A stretch of DNA of 5,769 bases from JAGLQA01 sp023135565 (GTDB lineage Bacteria; Acidobacteriota; Aminicenantia; UBA2199): NCBI GenBank assembly GCA_030639305.1, contig DAOWCY010000309.1, forward strand, positions 1-5,769, read 5' to 3'. Of this stretch, positions 5,754 to 5,769 are shown one piece after another (the stretch's first letter is position 1; the number at the start of each line of letters is the position of its first letter). A model generated the notes under the pieces. That model did not search any database. It was not told where the DNA came from and saw nothing but the letters and a program-made list of their open reading frames with translations. The position numbers and the translations under genes were made by a program.

Positions 5754-5769
5754 AGTGTTTAGTTTTTCC

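Larger units (their letters stand above)
5382..5769. other. Non-coding end region, no gene seen
   Basis: These 388 bases contain no open frame with convincing coding character on either strand. They hold an A/T-flanked hairpin just after the exported protein gene, a small A/T palindrome (AACAAAA/TTTTGTT around 5515), a compact GC hairpin and heptamer repeats. No tRNA or known riboswitch pattern was recognised. Confidence 0.6.

Overview
The window carries three plus-strand genes. They suggest a diderm (outer-membrane-bearing) bacterium of moderate GC content. The evidence is a secreted, probably beta-barrel protein at the right end and a RiPP-like radical SAM locus at the left. The lineage cannot be fixed from the sequence. 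An uncultivated Acidobacteriota/Aminicenantes-like bacterium is only a guess, based on the combination of a radical SAM locus, a large repeat protein and small dispersed repeats.

Left region (1-1927): the 3' part of a large protein whose start lies outside the window. It has a long beta-rich body, then about five 29-residue alanine-rich helical repeats, then a 36-residue C-terminal tail made almost entirely of His-x-Lys units (seven HVK, one HSK, one HWK). The tail contains no cysteine.

Middle region (1980-4178): a 732-residue radical SAM/SPASM enzyme starts 52 bases after the first gene ends. It has the CxxxCxxC cluster motif, GGEP and all seven SPASM cysteines. It is fused to an unusual C-terminal domain with Cys-Cys motifs. 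An inverted-repeat element appears to be inserted in frame in the linker between the two halves. SPASM enzymes typically modify ribosomal peptides, and the neighbouring tail is a repeated aromatic-x-Lys array. The simplest hypothesis is that this enzyme installs repeated modifications, such as cyclophane-type crosslinks, on the His-x-Lys tail of the upstream protein. This would resemble the His-Xaa-Ser system in logic but use a different motif and a much larger substrate.

Right region (4179-5769): a hairpin-rich gap of about 130 bases separates the enzyme from a 357-residue exported protein (4308-5381), probably an outer-membrane beta-barrel. It appears to have its own ribosome binding site and perhaps its own promoter, so its link to the radical SAM pair is uncertain. 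The last 388 bases have no convincing gene. They hold a long A/T-flanked hairpin, a compact GC hairpin and heptamer repeats (NGCYGAA) facing each other in inverted orientation, which look like a small non-coding repeat element.
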